64,000 nt of DNA, taken from Lachnospiraceae bacterium (GTDB lineage: Bacteria; Bacillota; Clostridia; Lachnospirales; Lachnospiraceae). Location: NCBI GenBank assembly GCA_015057555.1, contig SVEC01000015.1, forward strand, positions 1-64,000, written 5' to 3'. This document shows positions 35,766 to 47,428 of this stretch, piece after piece. The position numbers and the translations under genes were made by a program. Under the pieces are notes generated by a model, which saw nothing but the letters and a program-made list of their open reading frames with translations, searched no databases and was not told where the DNA came from. Position 1 is the stretch's first letter, and each line of letters starts with the position of its first letter.

Positions 35766-37457
35766 TTACATATCCTCTTCAATAGCATCCAAGAATTCCT
35801 TAAGTTCTTCTCTAGCCTTTTCTATATCACTCTTATTCTGCTTATCTAAGATAGCTTCAAACTCAGTCATTCTATTCTGAATAAGCCTACGCTTGTCACC
35901 AATAGCCTCTTCATACATTCTGTCCCCTCTGAACATAAGAAGCTTGTTCTCTTCTTGGTCTCTAGGATGAATCTTAAGAGCCTCAAGCGCCTTCATTCTC
36001 TCCTCTATTTCAGCGTCAGTCATATCATTATCTTCATTCTTTATAATTACCTTCTTGGTAACCTTGGTAGATATAACCTTTACAATAACCTCAAGAATAG
36101 AGTTTACATCATAGGTATATGTTACATCAATTGCCTCCTGACCAGCTGGACCTACAGGCACAGCTACAACAATATCTCCTAGATAAACATTGTTTCTAGC
36201 GTATCTGCTTTCTCCTTGAAGAATCTTAACTCGGATTTCACTTTGATTATCCCCAGCTGTATAAAGCCTCTCAGTCTTGCTTGTTGGGATAACTGAATTT
36301 CTCTCAATTATAGGAAGATAATGTCCATTCTCTTTATAGCCTCCACTTCTAGTTACCACAACCTCTGTACCTAAAGTAAATGGGCATACATCTGTAAGTA
36401 TTACCTCTCTAACAGCTTCATTTCTTTCCTTCATAGCTGCCTGAGTAGCTGCACCTACTGCTACAACCTCATCAGGATTTATATCTGTATTTGGAAGTCT
36501 TCCGAATAATCTGCTTACAAAACGTCTAACTATAGGTAGCTTAGTAGCTCCACCTACCATAATTACCTCATCTATATCAGCCAGCTTAATATTTGCATCC
36601 TTTAAGCTTCTCTCTATAGGCCTCTTAATCTTTGCCAAAAGAAGCTGACATGCCTTTTCATAATCTGACAAACTAACCTCATACTCGTAGGTTTCCTCGC
36701 CAATCCTGCATTTCATGGTTGATGTCTTGCTATCTTCAAAGCCTATCTTGCAGAGTTCAGCCTGCTTCCTAATATGAACTCTAGTCTTAACATCTAACTC
36801 ATCTAAATCAATCTCGTTATCCTTTGCAAACATTTGCTCTATGATTTCTGTAAAATCCTCACCACCAAGGAAGTTATCTCCTGCTACAGCTCTAACCTCC
36901 ATAATGTTCTCATATAACTCAAGTATTGATACATCAAAAGTACCGCCTCCAAGGTCGAATACTAAAAACTTGGTATTTGCATTCTTCTTGTTAAGACCAT
37001 AAGCAATAGCTGCTGCCGTAGGCTCACTCACAATTCTTTCCACTACAAAGCCAGCCAGCTCTCCCGCCTTCTTAGTCGCCTTTCTTTGGGCATCATTAAA
37101 ATAAGCAGGTACACTAATTACAGCCTCAGTAACCTCCTTGCCCAGAAATTCCTCTGCATCCTCCTTTAAGGACTTAAGTATAAGACTTGAAAGCTCCTCT
37201 GGAAGAAACTTTTTCTCTCCCAATTCGTATTCCTTGGCAGAGCCCATACTTCTCTTAAATACATCTGCAGTTTCATTCGGATGCGTCTGCTTTCTTTCCT
37301 TTGCAGTTTTCCCCACATAAACTGTTCCATCAGCATCGATACTTATCACTGACGGAGTTAGGTTCTCCCCAAGCTTGTTAGGAATAATCTTTGCCTGGTC
37401 CCCCTCAAAATACCCTATTAAGCTGTTTGTTGTTCCTAAATCAATTCCTACTATCAT
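35766..37457 (-). CDS. hscC: HscC-type Hsp70 chaperone
   Basis: 563 residues, shorter than DnaK (about 610-640) and lacking the full C-terminal lid. N-terminal ATPase domain with [10 protein letters not shown]-type phosphate loop, [32 protein letters not shown] and [12 protein letters not shown]. The pattern of the substrate domain ([37 protein letters not shown]) matches E. coli HscC rather than DnaK. The ATG (37455-37457) overlaps the stop of the upstream J/TPR gene in ATGA, so the two are translationally coupled. HscC is a specialised Hsp70 with few known clients. Confidence 0.92.
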   Translation of the reverse strand: MIVGIDLGTTNSLIGYFEGDQAKIIPNKLGENLTPSVISIDADGTVYVGKTAKERKQTHPNETADVFKRSMGSAKEYELGEKKFLPEELSSLILKSLKEDAEEFLGKEVTEAVISVPAYFNDAQRKATKKAGELAGFVVERIVSEPTAAAIAYGLNKKNANTKFLVFDLGGGTFDVSILELYENIMEVRAVAGDNFLGGEDFTEIIEQMFAKDNEIDLDELDVKTRVHIRKQAELCKIGFEDSKTSTMKCRIGEETYEYEVSLSDYEKACQLLLAKIKRPIERSLKDANIKLADIDEVIMVGGATKLPIVRRFVSRLFGRLPNTDINPDEVVAVGAATQAAMKERNEAVREVILTDVCPFTLGTEVVVTRSGGYKENGHYLPIIERNSVIPTSKTERLYTAGDNQSEIRVKILQGESRYARNNVYLGDIVVAVPVGPAGQEAIDVTYTYDVNSILEVIVKVISTKVTKKVIIKNEDNDMTDAEIEERMKALEALKIHPRDQEENKLLMFRGDRMYEEAIGDKRRLIQNRMTEFEAILDKQNKSDIEKAREELKEFLDAIEEDM

Positions 37458-40400
37458 TTTCCTTCTATCCTTTTTAAACATTCCTCATACAGAGCATTAT
37501 GACCACATATCAAAATAGCTTGTCTAAAGCATAATCTTGCATTCTCGTAGTCCTTCATAGCTTCGTATATTAATCCCTTTTCATACCATGCATCATGGCA
37601 GCTTCCGTAAAAGCAACCAGAGCATCTCCTTATCTTTAGCCCTTTGTCTATAATAGAAAGTGCTTCCTTGTATTTCTTTACTGTTCTATTAAGTCTAGAC
37701 ATCTTAATGTATGCGTGTGGATTAGTCATCTCTGCCGGATTAATAAGTGCCTTTTGAACATACTTCTTTAAATCCTGTCTTAGGGGGTTTTTCTTTTTTA
37801 AAACCTCTACTAACTCACTATAATAATTTTGTTTGCATTCAATGTCAAGATTTACAGCTGTCTCATAATGTCGAACTGCCTGATCATACAAGCCTTTATT
37901 TCTAAGCACAGCTCCCATAGCTGCGAAAAAGCCTGCATGACTGCCAAAACGATTAACTGCAAACTGAAGAGTTTCATTGGCTCTACTTAGATAGCCTTCA
38001 TCCCCGTATATTGCTATAAGCTGTATAACACACTGCTTTACATTTTCATCAAATTCAAATCTATTTATTGAGTCCTCTAATATACTGGTAGCATAGTCAA
38101 TATCACCCATTCTAACAGCTAACTCTGATATATCATAGGCTATATCAGGATTCATACCAAACTCATCTATATATTTGGTATATACCTTCATACTTTCCTC
38201 AAAGCGATTCATACACTGAAGTACTCTGGCTTTATAAGAATATAGCTGAAGCTTACCATTATCATTTGCCACGTAGTTTAATGCCTTATCAAAGCTTTCC
38301 AAAGCCTTGTCAAACTCCCTGTGATGCTCATATATTAAACCAACTCTGCTATAACAAAATGAATTTTCTGGGTCAAGTTTTAAGGCCTGTTGAAAATCCT
38401 CCATGGCACTTTTATACTTTTGAAAAAATCTATTTAAGGTTCCTCGGTTTATATAAGCCATCAGGTCTGGATAAATTTCTATTTGCCTATTGAACATTTC
38501 CATAGCCTGAGCAAGCTTTCCCTGATTCTTTAAAATTTCTCCCATTCTTCCATAAGCTGCTTTGTGATTTGGTTCTAGCTCAAGCACTTTCTCAAATTCT
38601 TTAATAGCCTCATCATATTTTTCACAAAAGCTTAAACAGTTTGCTTTAAGAGTGTGAACCTTAACAATATTATCTAAATCTGAATTTCCGTCATTTCTAT
38701 TCAATATGGAATCTAGAATTTTTATAGCTTCCTCTTCTTTGCACTGAGTTGCCAATAACCTAGCTTCACAAAAGCTTATTCTATCACTATCTATACCCAT
38801 ATCTTTATATTTCTGGATTATAGATTTTGCTCCATCAAGTTGTTCGAATTTTAAATAAACCTCTATCTGAGTTTCATATGGCTCAGCAATATACGGATAT
38901 ATTTCCATAGCTTTACTAGAAGAATCTATAGCTTCCTTTATAAAATCCAGCTTAAGACTGGCCTTGCTCATATAATTATAAGCTATAAAGCTTCTCTTTT
39001 CCCTTCCGAGAAGCTCCTCACAAACAGCTATGCATTTCTCGTAGTTTCCAGTTTCGTACTCCAGCTCACACATAGCCTCATAGGAAAGAATTATCTCGTC
39101 ATGGTCTATGGAGCGTGCCACCTCAATATATTCTCTGGCAGTATCATACTCCTTTAGCTTCAGATGACAATCACCTATAAGAAAATTAACATATCCATAT
39201 CTTTTTTTCTTATCCATTGCCTCCTTGCTATCATCCTCCTTTGGAATAGCTTCTATGGCAGCTTTCCAATTATGAAAGCATTTTAAGGCATTGTGAAATT
39301 CCTGAAGGCATAAATATACTCTACCCTTCAGATTATTATATTCACAGTTTTGTTCCTCACTTGGTTCAAACTCATTTAATATGCTAATAGCTTCTGAAAA
39401 TTTATATATCTGATAATATGACCATCCCATTTCCATAGGAACCTTCTTGTCCTCTGGATTTTCCTGCCTACTTTTCTTAAGTTCATCGATAAGTCCTACA
39501 TTTGCTCTTATCATGCCGGATCGCGCACTGTTATCATAATGATTAATTCTAAGCAGTTCCATAAACAAATCTCTGGCCTTGGCATATTCCCCTATGCAAA
39601 TCTTTTGTTCTGCCAGCTTGCCCTTCATAACATAGCTATCAGGCTTTATAGATAGTGCCTTTTCATAGTACTCTCCTGCCTCATTATAATCACCCAGCAC
39701 AAGCTTTAGATCTCCACAAATACCCATAAAGCTTATATCTTCCGGAAAATCTGTATGCAACAATATTGCATCCTGGTAAAGGTCCTCATAAATATCTCTT
39801 CTAGCTTCCTTTTCCTCAGGAGTTTCACTTTCTGAATCAACATTCTCAAATTCCTGTAGCCTACATTTAATTCTGAGCATCTCAAAATATGGATGATAGG
39901 CATCCATCTCACCGATAAGCTGAATTAATTCCTTTTGCTCTTTATAATCATGCTTTCTAACAGCTAAATCCAATCTAAAATATCTATCTAAGAACTTGTC
40001 AGCAAGCTCATCTCTACACTCTAACAGTGAGAAATCTAATACATCATCATATATAGAATTATTGATAACATACTCTATAAAATTTTCCGGATAGATTTCA
40101 GATAGTTCCTTGGCTCTTTCCTCAATCTCAAACCTATCCACTATAAGCTTCCAAACCTCCTTGGATATGAAAAACTTTTCCATAAGGAACCTTATCAAGG
40201 TATCAAAGGCATCCTGTGATGTGTCAATCGCTACAAATTCATCCCTATCTAAAAGCTTCTCCCATTCCTCTACACTAATTCTTCTAGAGAAATCATTGTA
40301 TAATTCTTTTATACACTTGAGAAGCTCACTATCCTGACTAAGATCATTTTCCTGATTATCTACGTCAGCAAGGCTTAAGGCTTCCTCATAGGCCTGTCGT

Positions 40401-40522
40401 AGTCTCATAAATCCTTCTGAATCATCCTCTGGATTAACATTCTTAAGCTTATCTCTATATGCAGTTTTAAGAATTTCCTTATCCTTGGTTTCCTCACATC
40501 CAAGAATGTCCCAAATATTCAT
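37454..40522 (-). CDS. J-domain protein with tetratricopeptide repeats
   Basis: 1022 residues. A J-like domain at the N-terminus (2-50; [23 protein letters not shown]...[12 protein letters not shown]) is followed by a long array of about 20 TPR motifs (about 240-1020, e.g. [20 protein letters not shown] and [23 protein letters not shown]). The HPD tripeptide that stimulates Hsp70 is replaced by NPE (30-32). No membrane helix. The stop overlaps the hscC start (ATGA). Most likely the dedicated co-chaperone or client adaptor of HscC. A Cys-rich patch ([10 protein letters not shown]) sits near the C-terminus. Confidence 0.9.
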   Translation of the reverse strand: MNIWDILGCEETKDKEILKTAYRDKLKNVNPEDDSEGFMRLRQAYEEALSLADVDNQENDLSQDSELLKCIKELYNDFSRRISVEEWEKLLDRDEFVAIDTSQDAFDTLIRFLMEKFFISKEVWKLIVDRFEIEERAKELSEIYPENFIEYVINNSIYDDVLDFSLLECRDELADKFLDRYFRLDLAVRKHDYKEQKELIQLIGEMDAYHPYFEMLRIKCRLQEFENVDSESETPEEKEARRDIYEDLYQDAILLHTDFPEDISFMGICGDLKLVLGDYNEAGEYYEKALSIKPDSYVMKGKLAEQKICIGEYAKARDLFMELLRINHYDNSARSGMIRANVGLIDELKKSRQENPEDKKVPMEMGWSYYQIYKFSEAISILNEFEPSEEQNCEYNNLKGRVYLCLQEFHNALKCFHNWKAAIEAIPKEDDSKEAMDKKKRYGYVNFLIGDCHLKLKEYDTAREYIEVARSIDHDEIILSYEAMCELEYETGNYEKCIAVCEELLGREKRSFIAYNYMSKASLKLDFIKEAIDSSSKAMEIYPYIAEPYETQIEVYLKFEQLDGAKSIIQKYKDMGIDSDRISFCEARLLATQCKEEEAIKILDSILNRNDGNSDLDNIVKVHTLKANCLSFCEKYDEAIKEFEKVLELEPNHKAAYGRMGEILKNQGKLAQAMEMFNRQIEIYPDLMAYINRGTLNRFFQKYKSAMEDFQQALKLDPENSFCYSRVGLIYEHHREFDKALESFDKALNYVANDNGKLQLYSYKARVLQCMNRFEESMKVYTKYIDEFGMNPDIAYDISELAVRMGDIDYATSILEDSINRFEFDENVKQCVIQLIAIYGDEGYLSRANETLQFAVNRFGSHAGFFAAMGAVLRNKGLYDQAVRHYETAVNLDIECKQNYYSELVEVLKKKNPLRQDLKKYVQKALINPAEMTNPHAYIKMSRLNRTVKKYKEALSIIDKGLKIRRCSGCFYGSCHDAWYEKGLIYEAMKDYENARLCFRQAILICGHNALYEECLKRIEGK

Positions 40523-40546
40523 AAGGCTCCTCCATATGATTAGTAC

Positions 40547-40669
40547 GGGCTGTGCACGATATACTTTATTGGCCAGCCTGCCTAGGGTGGGGGCACCCGC
40601 AGACCTAAAGATGGTCTGCTAAGACCCCCATCCCTGTCGAGGCTGGGATATAGTATATTGGCACAGCCC
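40547..40669 (-). ncRNA. Structured RNA element, copy 2
   Basis: 123 nt, the most diverged copy. Terminal stem GGGCTGTGC/GCACAGCCC extended by ATATACT/AGTATAT, then CCAGCC/GGCTGG, internal loop CGAC opposite AGGCA, AGGG.TGGGGG/CCCCCA-CCCT and apical GCAGACC/GGTCTGC. Every helix differs in sequence from copies 1 and 3 yet stays paired. On the minus strand it sits between the dTDP-rhamnose synthesis gene and the J/TPR gene, ending 25 bp before the latter's start codon, next to its GGAGG. Confidence 0.7.
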
Positions 40670-40732
40670 TATTTTATTAATTCCATAGTTAGGACAATTT
40701 AAAGTGTAGTCCCATCATCTTTATTTCTGAAC

Positions 40733-41566
40733 CTACGCTAAGTATTCCTTAAGTGCATCCTCCCACTGTGGAAAGGTAAAATCTGTAGTAAGCTTTAACA
40801 TATAGTTGTCAAGAACTGAGTAAGCAGGTCTTTTTGCTGGTGTTGGATATTGGTCTGTTGTAATATGATTAACCTTTGCATCCACGCCCGCATACTCAAA
40901 TATTTTTTCTGTAAAATCAGCCCATGAACAATATCCCTCACAGGTTCCATGGAATAAACCATAGTTATCTGTTGGCTCTAAGGTCTTAATCATCTCAGCA
41001 AGTGCCTTAGCGCTTGTAGGAGAACCTATCTGGTCACACACTACACTAACTTCTCCCTTTTCCTTACCAAGAGTTAACATGGTCTGAACAAAGTTCTTAC
41101 CCTCACCATAAAGCCAAGCTGTTCTAATGATAAAATATTTTTCAGCAAACTGCTTAACAAATTCTTCACCCTCAAGCTTTGTCTTACCGTAGGCTCCAAG
41201 GGGTGCAACCGGAGAAAACTCATTGTAAGGCTCAGTGTTAGTTCCATCAAACACATAATCTGTAGACACATGAATCATCTTTGCTCCAACTTTTGTGGCA
41301 GCAATACTAAGATTTCTAGGACCTATTGCATTAATCTTATAAGCCAAATCCCACTGACTCTCACATGCATTTACATTTGTATGAGCAGCACAGTTAATAA
41401 TAACCTCTGGTCTGTGCTCCATTACAAATGATACTACCTGCTCCACATCTGTTATATCAAGCTCTGCCACATCAGTATTTATAAGCTGAACAGCTTCACC
41501 TTCATATGCTTTATTAATTGCTCTACCTAACTGTCCATTACATCCAGTTACTAATATTTTCTTCAT
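40733..41566 (-). CDS. rfbD: dTDP-4-dehydrorhamnose reductase
   Basis: 277 residues from the ATG at 41564-41566 (GGAGG at 8 nt). Extended SDR fold: NAD(P)-binding GCNGQLGRA, HVSTDYVFDG and the catalytic YGKTKLEGE (Tyr-x3-Lys). Reduces dTDP-4-keto-L-rhamnose to dTDP-L-rhamnose; RfbA, B and C are not in the window. Third gene after glmM and the sugar-phosphate transferase, a cell-surface polysaccharide operon. Symbol rmlD is equivalent. Confidence 0.94.
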   Translation of the reverse strand: MKKILVTGCNGQLGRAINKAYEGEAVQLINTDVAELDITDVEQVVSFVMEHRPEVIINCAAHTNVNACESQWDLAYKINAIGPRNLSIAATKVGAKMIHVSTDYVFDGTNTEPYNEFSPVAPLGAYGKTKLEGEEFVKQFAEKYFIIRTAWLYGEGKNFVQTMLTLGKEKGEVSVVCDQIGSPTSAKALAEMIKTLEPTDNYGLFHGTCEGYCSWADFTEKIFEYAGVDAKVNHITTDQYPTPAKRPAYSVLDNYMLKLTTDFTFPQWEDALKEYLA

Positions 41567-41592
41567 GAATATATCCTCCAACTAATACCTAT

Positions 41593-42987
41593 TTATTCTA
41601 CAGTACTTTTCTCCTCTGTAGGCACGTATTCCTCAAACACAAACTCCTCTTCCTTTTTAAAGGCCTCAGTACTATCCTTTTTAAGGATAACCAGTGCCGT
41701 CTGGAATAAAAGCTTAATATCTAACCATAAGCTGTATTCCTCTATATACATAAGGTCTAATATAAGTTTATCCTTTGGTGAAGTATTATACTTACCGGCA
41801 ATCTGAGCGTAGCCTGTTATTCCTGCCTTAACTCTAAGTCTGTACTCAAATTCAGGTAAAACTGAAGTGTAGTTGAATATATTTGCCAGCATCTCTGGTC
41901 TAGGACCAACCACACTCATATCTCCCTTAAGTACATTTATAAACTGTGGAATCTCATCAATTCTATACTTTCTTAGGATTTTTCCCACCTTAGTAACTCT
42001 CTCATCATTTTCCACTACAGAGTAATTCTCTACATCCTCCTTCATGGTTCTAAGCTTATACACAGAGAAAATTTTCCCTCCTCTGGTTGCTCTATTTTGC
42101 TTAAATATTATACTTCCGCCATCCTCTATCTTTATAGCTAAAGCAGCTATAAGCAAAACTGGTGATGTAACAATTAAGGCTATCACAGAAATCACTATAT
42201 CAGAAACTCTTTTAATAAACTTCTGCTCTAAAGTTAAACCCTTAGATATATTACCAAACATAGAAACATCATCTAATATTACATGCTTGGAACTAGTTTC
42301 TATAACATCATGCATATCAGGATTAAAGAATACATTTTTCATATTTTGGTAGCAGTACTCCACAATAGCCGTTCTATCCTTAATTGGCACATCATATATA
42401 AATACTGTGTCCCTCTGACTAATATATTCCTTAAGGTTTACATCCCTATAATCTGCAACCTTTGTAACCTTATATTGAAGCTTGTATTTTTTTATACCCT
42501 TTATAACCTCATTTAAGCTTCTCTGGGAGGATGTTACAATAATACAATCCTCCGGATCAAAGAGAGTAAAATAAAGCTTATTACCACCATAGCTGAACAC
42601 AAAAATAATCACAAATTGTATTAAAAAAATCAAAAGCAGCAGTGGTGGTTGTTCTAGTTTGAAGGTTTCGTTTTTTCTGTCGTTAGTATTCATCATAGAA
42701 AGCATCAGCATTGCTATAATATCTGTAAACATCATAGTAAGAATTAAGGAATGCATAATCGGCTTACTTTTTCGCTTCCCTATGTCATATCTACCATATA
42801 TGTTGGCAAACATATATGCAGAAATCAAATATGCTGCTATAACTACACCTGATGTTCTGGAAATGTTAAGAAGCTGCCAGTTTTTAATAGCATATAATCC
42901 ATAAAACGACCAAAACAAAAGTACATGCATCAAAAGCTTTAATATAAACACTATTGAATTTTCAAGCTTTCTTAATCTTGTTTTCAT
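41593..42987 (-). CDS. Polyprenyl glycosylphosphotransferase (exopolysaccharide initiation)
   Basis: 464 residues. Four to five N-terminal membrane helices (about 15-145), a Rossmann-like central domain (about 145-245) and a C-terminal bacterial sugar transferase domain with one helix (RVSDIVISVIALIVTSPVLLI), KRxT-type YKLRTM, DEIPQFINVLKGDMSVVGPRPE and a Tyr-Gln-type ending. Transfers a sugar-1-phosphate (often glucose or galactose) to undecaprenyl phosphate to start polysaccharide synthesis. Substrate cannot be told. Located between glmM and rfbD, with 9 and 26 bp gaps. Confidence 0.92.
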   Translation of the reverse strand: MKTRLRKLENSIVFILKLLMHVLLFWSFYGLYAIKNWQLLNISRTSGVVIAAYLISAYMFANIYGRYDIGKRKSKPIMHSLILTMMFTDIIAMLMLSMMNTNDRKNETFKLEQPPLLLLIFLIQFVIIFVFSYGGNKLYFTLFDPEDCIIVTSSQRSLNEVIKGIKKYKLQYKVTKVADYRDVNLKEYISQRDTVFIYDVPIKDRTAIVEYCYQNMKNVFFNPDMHDVIETSSKHVILDDVSMFGNISKGLTLEQKFIKRVSDIVISVIALIVTSPVLLIAALAIKIEDGGSIIFKQNRATRGGKIFSVYKLRTMKEDVENYSVVENDERVTKVGKILRKYRIDEIPQFINVLKGDMSVVGPRPEMLANIFNYTSVLPEFEYRLRVKAGITGYAQIAGKYNTSPKDKLILDLMYIEEYSLWLDIKLLFQTALVILKKDSTEAFKKEEEFVFEEYVPTEEKSTVE

Positions 42988-42996
42988 TAATATCCT

Positions 42997-44355
42997 TTAG
43001 ACCTGCTCGTAGCCCTTGTCCTTAATTACCTTTACCACTAAGTCAACACATTCCCTACATATCTCATCTGACTCAGCCTCTACCATAACTCTAATAAGTG
43101 GCTCTGTTCCACTCTGTCTGAGAAGAATCCGACCATTATCTCCAAGCTTTTCCTCAACAAGCTTGGTTGCATTAAGAACATCAGCGTCGTTCATAACTGC
43201 ATCCTTACTGCTTACTCTTACATTTACCAAAAGCTGTGGGAATATCTTAAGTTCTCTAGTAAGCTCTGTAAGGCTACATTTACTCTCAATCATAACTTCC
43301 ATAATTTTGAGTGAAGTTAATACTCCATCACCAGTTCTGGCATTCTTAGAAAATATAATATGACCACTCTGTTCACCACCTAATATGTGACCATTCTCCA
43401 TCATATTCTCATAAACATATTTATCACCTACTGCCGTTTTCTCATAGGCGATACCCTCGGCATCAAAAGCCTTGTATAATCCAAGGTTAGACATAACTGT
43501 TGTTACTACTGTATTATTATTAAGTCTACCCTTATCTCTCAAATACTTACCACAGATATAAAGAATTGCATCCCCATCAACAAGATTTCCCTTCTCATCA
43601 ACAGCAAGACATCTATCTGCATCTCCATCATAGGCAAAGCCTGCATCAAGACCATTATCAACTACAAACTTCTGAAGATGCTCTATATGAGTCGAACCAC
43701 AATTTGTATTAATATTAGTTCCATCAGGCTCATTGTTGATAACATAGGTTTTAGCTCCCAAGGCGTCAAATACTGCCTTAGCAACTGTGGAGGCTGCACC
43801 GTTAGCACAATCCAAACCAACCTTAAGATTCTTAAAGGATCTAGTTGGCACTGTCATAAGATATCCTATATATCTATTTCTACCCATAGAGTAATCTGTT
43901 GTTCTACCAATATTCTCTCTGGTTGCCATAGGAATCTCTGGTATTTCTCCATCTATGTACTTTTCAATTTCTTCCTCTACTGAAGCATCCATCTTAGCTC
44001 CATGCTTATTAATTATCTTAATACCATTATCATAAAATGGATTATGGCTTGCCGAAATCATAATTCCACAATCAAATTCATCTGCACGTACAATGTATGA
44101 AACGCTTGGAGTAGGAGTAACATGCATAAGATACACATCTGCTCCACTAGCTGTAATACCCGCTACAAGTGAATATTCAAACATATAGCTTGAACGTCTT
44201 GTATCCTTACCAATTACAACTCTTGCTCGTTCTCCCTCGTTTTTATCCTTACCAAAATAATATCCTAAGTATCTTCCAACCTTAAATGCATGCTCTACAG
44301 TAAGGTCTACATTTGCCTCTCCTCTAAAGCCGTCTGTTCCAAAATATTTTCCCAT
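42997..44355 (-). CDS. glmM: Phosphoglucosamine mutase
   Basis: 452 residues. Catalytic serine loop ISASHNPFYDNG, Mg-binding DGDADRCLAV and phosphate-binding RQSGTEPLIRVMVE identify GlmM. Converts glucosamine-6-phosphate to glucosamine-1-phosphate for UDP-GlcNAc and wall synthesis. AGGAG precedes the ATG. Opens the operon with the sugar transferase and rfbD. A -10 (TATAAT) lies about 30 bp upstream with a weak TTTACT -35. Confidence 0.96.
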   Translation of the reverse strand: MGKYFGTDGFRGEANVDLTVEHAFKVGRYLGYYFGKDKNEGERARVVIGKDTRRSSYMFEYSLVAGITASGADVYLMHVTPTPSVSYIVRADEFDCGIMISASHNPFYDNGIKIINKHGAKMDASVEEEIEKYIDGEIPEIPMATRENIGRTTDYSMGRNRYIGYLMTVPTRSFKNLKVGLDCANGAASTVAKAVFDALGAKTYVINNEPDGTNINTNCGSTHIEHLQKFVVDNGLDAGFAYDGDADRCLAVDEKGNLVDGDAILYICGKYLRDKGRLNNNTVVTTVMSNLGLYKAFDAEGIAYEKTAVGDKYVYENMMENGHILGGEQSGHIIFSKNARTGDGVLTSLKIMEVMIESKCSLTELTRELKIFPQLLVNVRVSSKDAVMNDADVLNATKLVEEKLGDNGRILLRQSGTEPLIRVMVEAESDEICRECVDLVVKVIKDKGYEQV

Positions 44356-44406
44356 ATAAAACAGTCTCCTATGTCAAAACATTATTACCTCGATTATAGT
44401 CCATTT

Positions 44407-44483
44407 TAATAAAAAAGTAAAGCAAAAGCCCTGATATAAAGCAGTTAATATCTTTTACCCTATACCAAAGCTTTCACTTTACT
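44407..44483 (-). terminator. Terminator after the lipid kinase gene
   Basis: Fourteen-base arms (44416-44429 and 44470-44483) pair with two G-T wobbles around a 40-nt loop; six T follow on the minus strand. Confidence 0.65.
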
Positions 44484-44486
44484 AAT

Positions 44487-45479
44487 TTATGATTTTTCCA
44501 TATTATCTAATATTTCTTCTTCATCAAATATATCCTCAGATATAGCTTGTGTTGCTGCTATTTCGTCTATTTCATCCTTATGGCCAGGATTAAGATATAT
44601 GTCAAAGGCTTGCTTAACATTCTCTATGGTAGCCACCCTTTTGTTACCACCAAACTCACCATCTATGGTCCAAGGAATTTCCTCATCGCACTCTATAACA
44701 ATCTTACTAGCCTTACAGGAATAAAACATAGGATTTGAATCATCTATATCGTTAGTAAGAAAGGCTGTGAGTACTTGTCGCAATTCCTCAACAGTGTGTG
44801 GCATCTTAACCAACAGGCAGTCAAACTTTCCGTCATCAAGGATTACATGCTTTGCTCCCCTTATCTTGAATCCAGCCACAGAAAAAGAATTTGTTATCAT
44901 AACGTAGATATACTCGCCGGTAACCAATGCCCCATCTAGCTGTGCCTTAATCTTATATGGATGGAAATCAGTAATGTTCTTTACCGCTTCTACTACATAA
45001 GCTGCGTGACCCATATATTTTTTCAAATTCTGATTAGTATTATAGGACACGTCTGTAAATAATCCAAATGCAGCAATATAGACAAAATACTTATCATCTA
45101 GCTTACCAACATCTAAGGTTTTTTTCTCCCCTCTTACAATCTGGACTGCTGCCTCTGCCGGCTTTCTGGATAATCCAACACTTCTGGCAAAATCATTGGT
45201 GGTCCCCACTGGAATATATCCTATAGGAACCTTTTTCTCTCCCATCTGCATGTAACCACATACAGTATTTTCAAGCGTGCCATCTCCACCGGCACATACA
45301 ATCAAATCATAATTAGCTCCATCTGCTATAACCTTAGCTTCAGCATCCTCAGGACCTGATGTTGGATATGTAGTCACCTCATATCCAGCCTCAGAAAATG
45401 TCACTAATATGTCTAACATATCTGATTTAATTCCTGATTTACCAGCCTTCGGATTAACAATAAAAAGCAATTTCTTCAT
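44487..45479 (-). CDS. Diacylglycerol/lipid kinase family protein (YegS/DgkB-like)
   Basis: 330 residues. DAGK catalytic domain with VNPKAGKSG, the nucleotide loop GGDGTLENTV and PVGTTNDFARSVG, then a C-terminal beta-sandwich ending in EIPWTIDGEFGG. Phosphorylates diacylglycerol or related lipids for phospholipid recycling. An acidic tail of about 20 residues follows. The gene lies 30 bp after queC. It may be read through from the queuosine operon, though with no functional link. Confidence 0.9.
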   Translation of the reverse strand: MKKLLFIVNPKAGKSGIKSDMLDILVTFSEAGYEVTTYPTSGPEDAEAKVIADGANYDLIVCAGGDGTLENTVCGYMQMGEKKVPIGYIPVGTTNDFARSVGLSRKPAEAAVQIVRGEKKTLDVGKLDDKYFVYIAAFGLFTDVSYNTNQNLKKYMGHAAYVVEAVKNITDFHPYKIKAQLDGALVTGEYIYVMITNSFSVAGFKIRGAKHVILDDGKFDCLLVKMPHTVEELRQVLTAFLTNDIDDSNPMFYSCKASKIVIECDEEIPWTIDGEFGGNKRVATIENVKQAFDIYLNPGHKDEIDEIAATQAISEDIFDEEEILDNMEKS

Positions 45480-45509
45480 AAAATATACCCCAAGCTTCTT
45501 CTTAAAGAA

Positions 45510-46166
45510 TTATCTTCGACTTAAATAAGCGTCTAATCCTTTCTTTCTTAACTTACAGGCCGGACACTCCCCACATCCGTCACCTTTAACACCATTGTAG
45601 CATGTAAGAGTCATTTCCCTAACTATATCAAAACCACCTAGCTTATCTGCCATCTCCCAGGTTTCTTCTTTATCAATCCACATCAATGGAGTAATTATAT
45701 CAAAATCATAGTCCATTGCCAAGTTCAGAGTTGTATTTAGAGACTTAATAAATACATCTCTGCAGTCTGGGTATCCGGAAAAATCACTTTGTGATACACC
45801 TGTTATTATATCGGTTATTCCCCTAACCTTAGCAAATATTGCCACGAAGGTTAAAAACACCATATTTCTTCCCTCCACAAAGGAATTGGGTGGTCCCTCC
45901 TCAGGTGCATCCTTATCTACCTGAATATCATCTCTGGTAAGAGAATTTGGAGCCAACTGATTAAGGAGACTCATATCCATAATTGTATGCTCAACGCCTA
46001 ATCTATCACATATTTCCTTGGCACAGGTTAACTCAAGAGCATGTCTTTGACCATAATCGAAGGATACTGCATACACCTTATTATATTTTTTTATAGCCCA
46101 TAGCAAACAGGTTGTACTATCCTGACCTCCGCTAAATACAACTACTGCTTCACTCTTATTTTTCAT
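45510..46166 (-). CDS. queC: 7-cyano-7-deazaguanine synthase
   Basis: 218 residues. PP-loop [14 protein letters not shown] and a zinc site of four Cys near the C-terminus ([19 protein letters not shown]). Converts 7-carboxy-7-deazaguanine to preQ0 with ATP and ammonia. Fourth gene of queD-queE-folE-queC. Confidence 0.97.
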   Translation of the reverse strand: MKNKSEAVVVFSGGQDSTTCLLWAIKKYNKVYAVSFDYGQRHALELTCAKEICDRLGVEHTIMDMSLLNQLAPNSLTRDDIQVDKDAPEEGPPNSFVEGRNMVFLTFVAIFAKVRGITDIITGVSQSDFSGYPDCRDVFIKSLNTTLNLAMDYDFDIITPLMWIDKEETWEMADKLGGFDIVREMTLTCYNGVKGDGCGECPACKLRKKGLDAYLSRR

Positions 46167-46176
46167 ATAAAGCCTC

Positions 46177-46755
46177 CTACTTAAGCATCATCATAAGTCT
46201 GTTCTGCAGACTAGAATCTTCTTTAAACTTACCATTTAAGGTAGTGGTAACAGTTTTAGCCCCCATGCTCTTAATTCCTCTGGCTGTCATGCAGCTATGA
46301 CATCCTTCAATAACTACAGCAACATCCTGTGAGCCCGTTACCTTGGTCATAATGTAAGCTATATCAGTACCAATTCTCTCCTGTAGCTGAAGTCGCTTTG
46401 CCACCATATCAGCTATTCTGGCAATCTTGCTTAAGCCTAATACCTTGCCTTGTGGAATGTAGGCAATAGAAACCTTCATATCATACATAAGTGCCATATG
46501 ATGCTCACAATAGCTAAATACCTCTATATCCTTAACCAATACCATATCCTCAGTAAGATATCCCGGCTGTTCAAAGGACTTATCAAACATAGCAGCAATC
46601 TCATCGTTGCTGTAGTTCATTCCCTCAAAAACCTCCTCATACATACGAGCCACACGGTCTGGAGTGTCCTTTAATCCCTCTCTCTCCGGGTCGTCTCCCA
46701 AAGCTATTAATATTCCCTTAATATGTTCTCTAATTGCATACTTATCTATTGCCAT
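46177..46755 (-). CDS. folE: GTP cyclohydrolase I
   Basis: 192 residues with zinc and catalytic motifs [12 protein letters not shown] and [12 protein letters not shown]. Forms dihydroneopterin triphosphate from GTP. Within the queuosine cluster it feeds QueD; the same product serves folate synthesis. One bp after queE and 10 bp before queC. Confidence 0.97.
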   Translation of the reverse strand: MAIDKYAIREHIKGILIALGDDPEREGLKDTPDRVARMYEEVFEGMNYSNDEIAAMFDKSFEQPGYLTEDMVLVKDIEVFSYCEHHMALMYDMKVSIAYIPQGKVLGLSKIARIADMVAKRLQLQERIGTDIAYIMTKVTGSQDVAVVIEGCHSCMTARGIKSMGAKTVTTTLNGKFKEDSSLQNRLMMMLK

Positions 46756-46756
46756 C

Positions 46757-47425
46757 TTAAACTCCCTTTCTATTTGGATCCCAAATGTACTTATGCATCT
46801 GTAGCTGCAGTTTAACCTTATTCATATTATGCTCCATCATATAATTAACTATATCCTCAGGCTTAATCACACCAAAGGAGGAGCTAAGATATACTGCTAC
46901 CCTATCTGTCAAATTATATTCTTCAATTATCTCTCTGGCCTTGTCTAAATCTTCTCTACCTGATACTACAAACTTCACCGTATCATTATCCCTAATCAAG
47001 TCATAGTTTTCCATAACCATCATATGATTCATTTTACTTCCAGGAAGCTTATAATCAAGGGTAAATGTAACATTTTCTCCTATGTTTATAAAATCATCCA
47101 TAGCCACAGCTCCATTGGTTTCAAGCTCTATTCTTAAATCCTTATCTTTAGATAAAAGCTTGATTAATCTGCCAATGTTTTCCTGTAGCAAGGGTTCTCC
47201 ACCGGTCAATGTGACATTATTAACCCCCTGTTCCTTAATGTAAGCGTAGATTTCCTCCTCGCTTAATATCTCATAGGGAGCGCTAGGTTCATTGGCCCAC
47301 TTAGTATCACAATATGAGCAGTTTAAATTACAGCCTGCAAATCTAATAAATGCAGCTAACTCTCCTGCGCATCGGCCCTCACCGTTTATACTTATGAATT
47401 TTTCAACAACCTTAAACTTTCCCAT
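46757..47425 (-). CDS. queE: 7-carboxy-7-deazaguanine synthase (radical SAM)
   Basis: 222 residues. Radical SAM cluster motif CNLNCSYCD (Cys-x3-Cys-x2-Cys), the [22 protein letters not shown] opening and [10 protein letters not shown]. Converts 6-carboxytetrahydropterin into 7-carboxy-7-deazaguanine. Starts 3 bp after queD and abuts folE. Confidence 0.97.
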   Translation of the reverse strand: MGKFKVVEKFISINGEGRCAGELAAFIRFAGCNLNCSYCDTKWANEPSAPYEILSEEEIYAYIKEQGVNNVTLTGGEPLLQENIGRLIKLLSKDKDLRIELETNGAVAMDDFINIGENVTFTLDYKLPGSKMNHMMVMENYDLIRDNDTVKFVVSGREDLDKAREIIEEYNLTDRVAVYLSSSFGVIKPEDIVNYMMEHNMNKVKLQLQMHKYIWDPNRKGV

Positions 47426-47428
47426 ATT

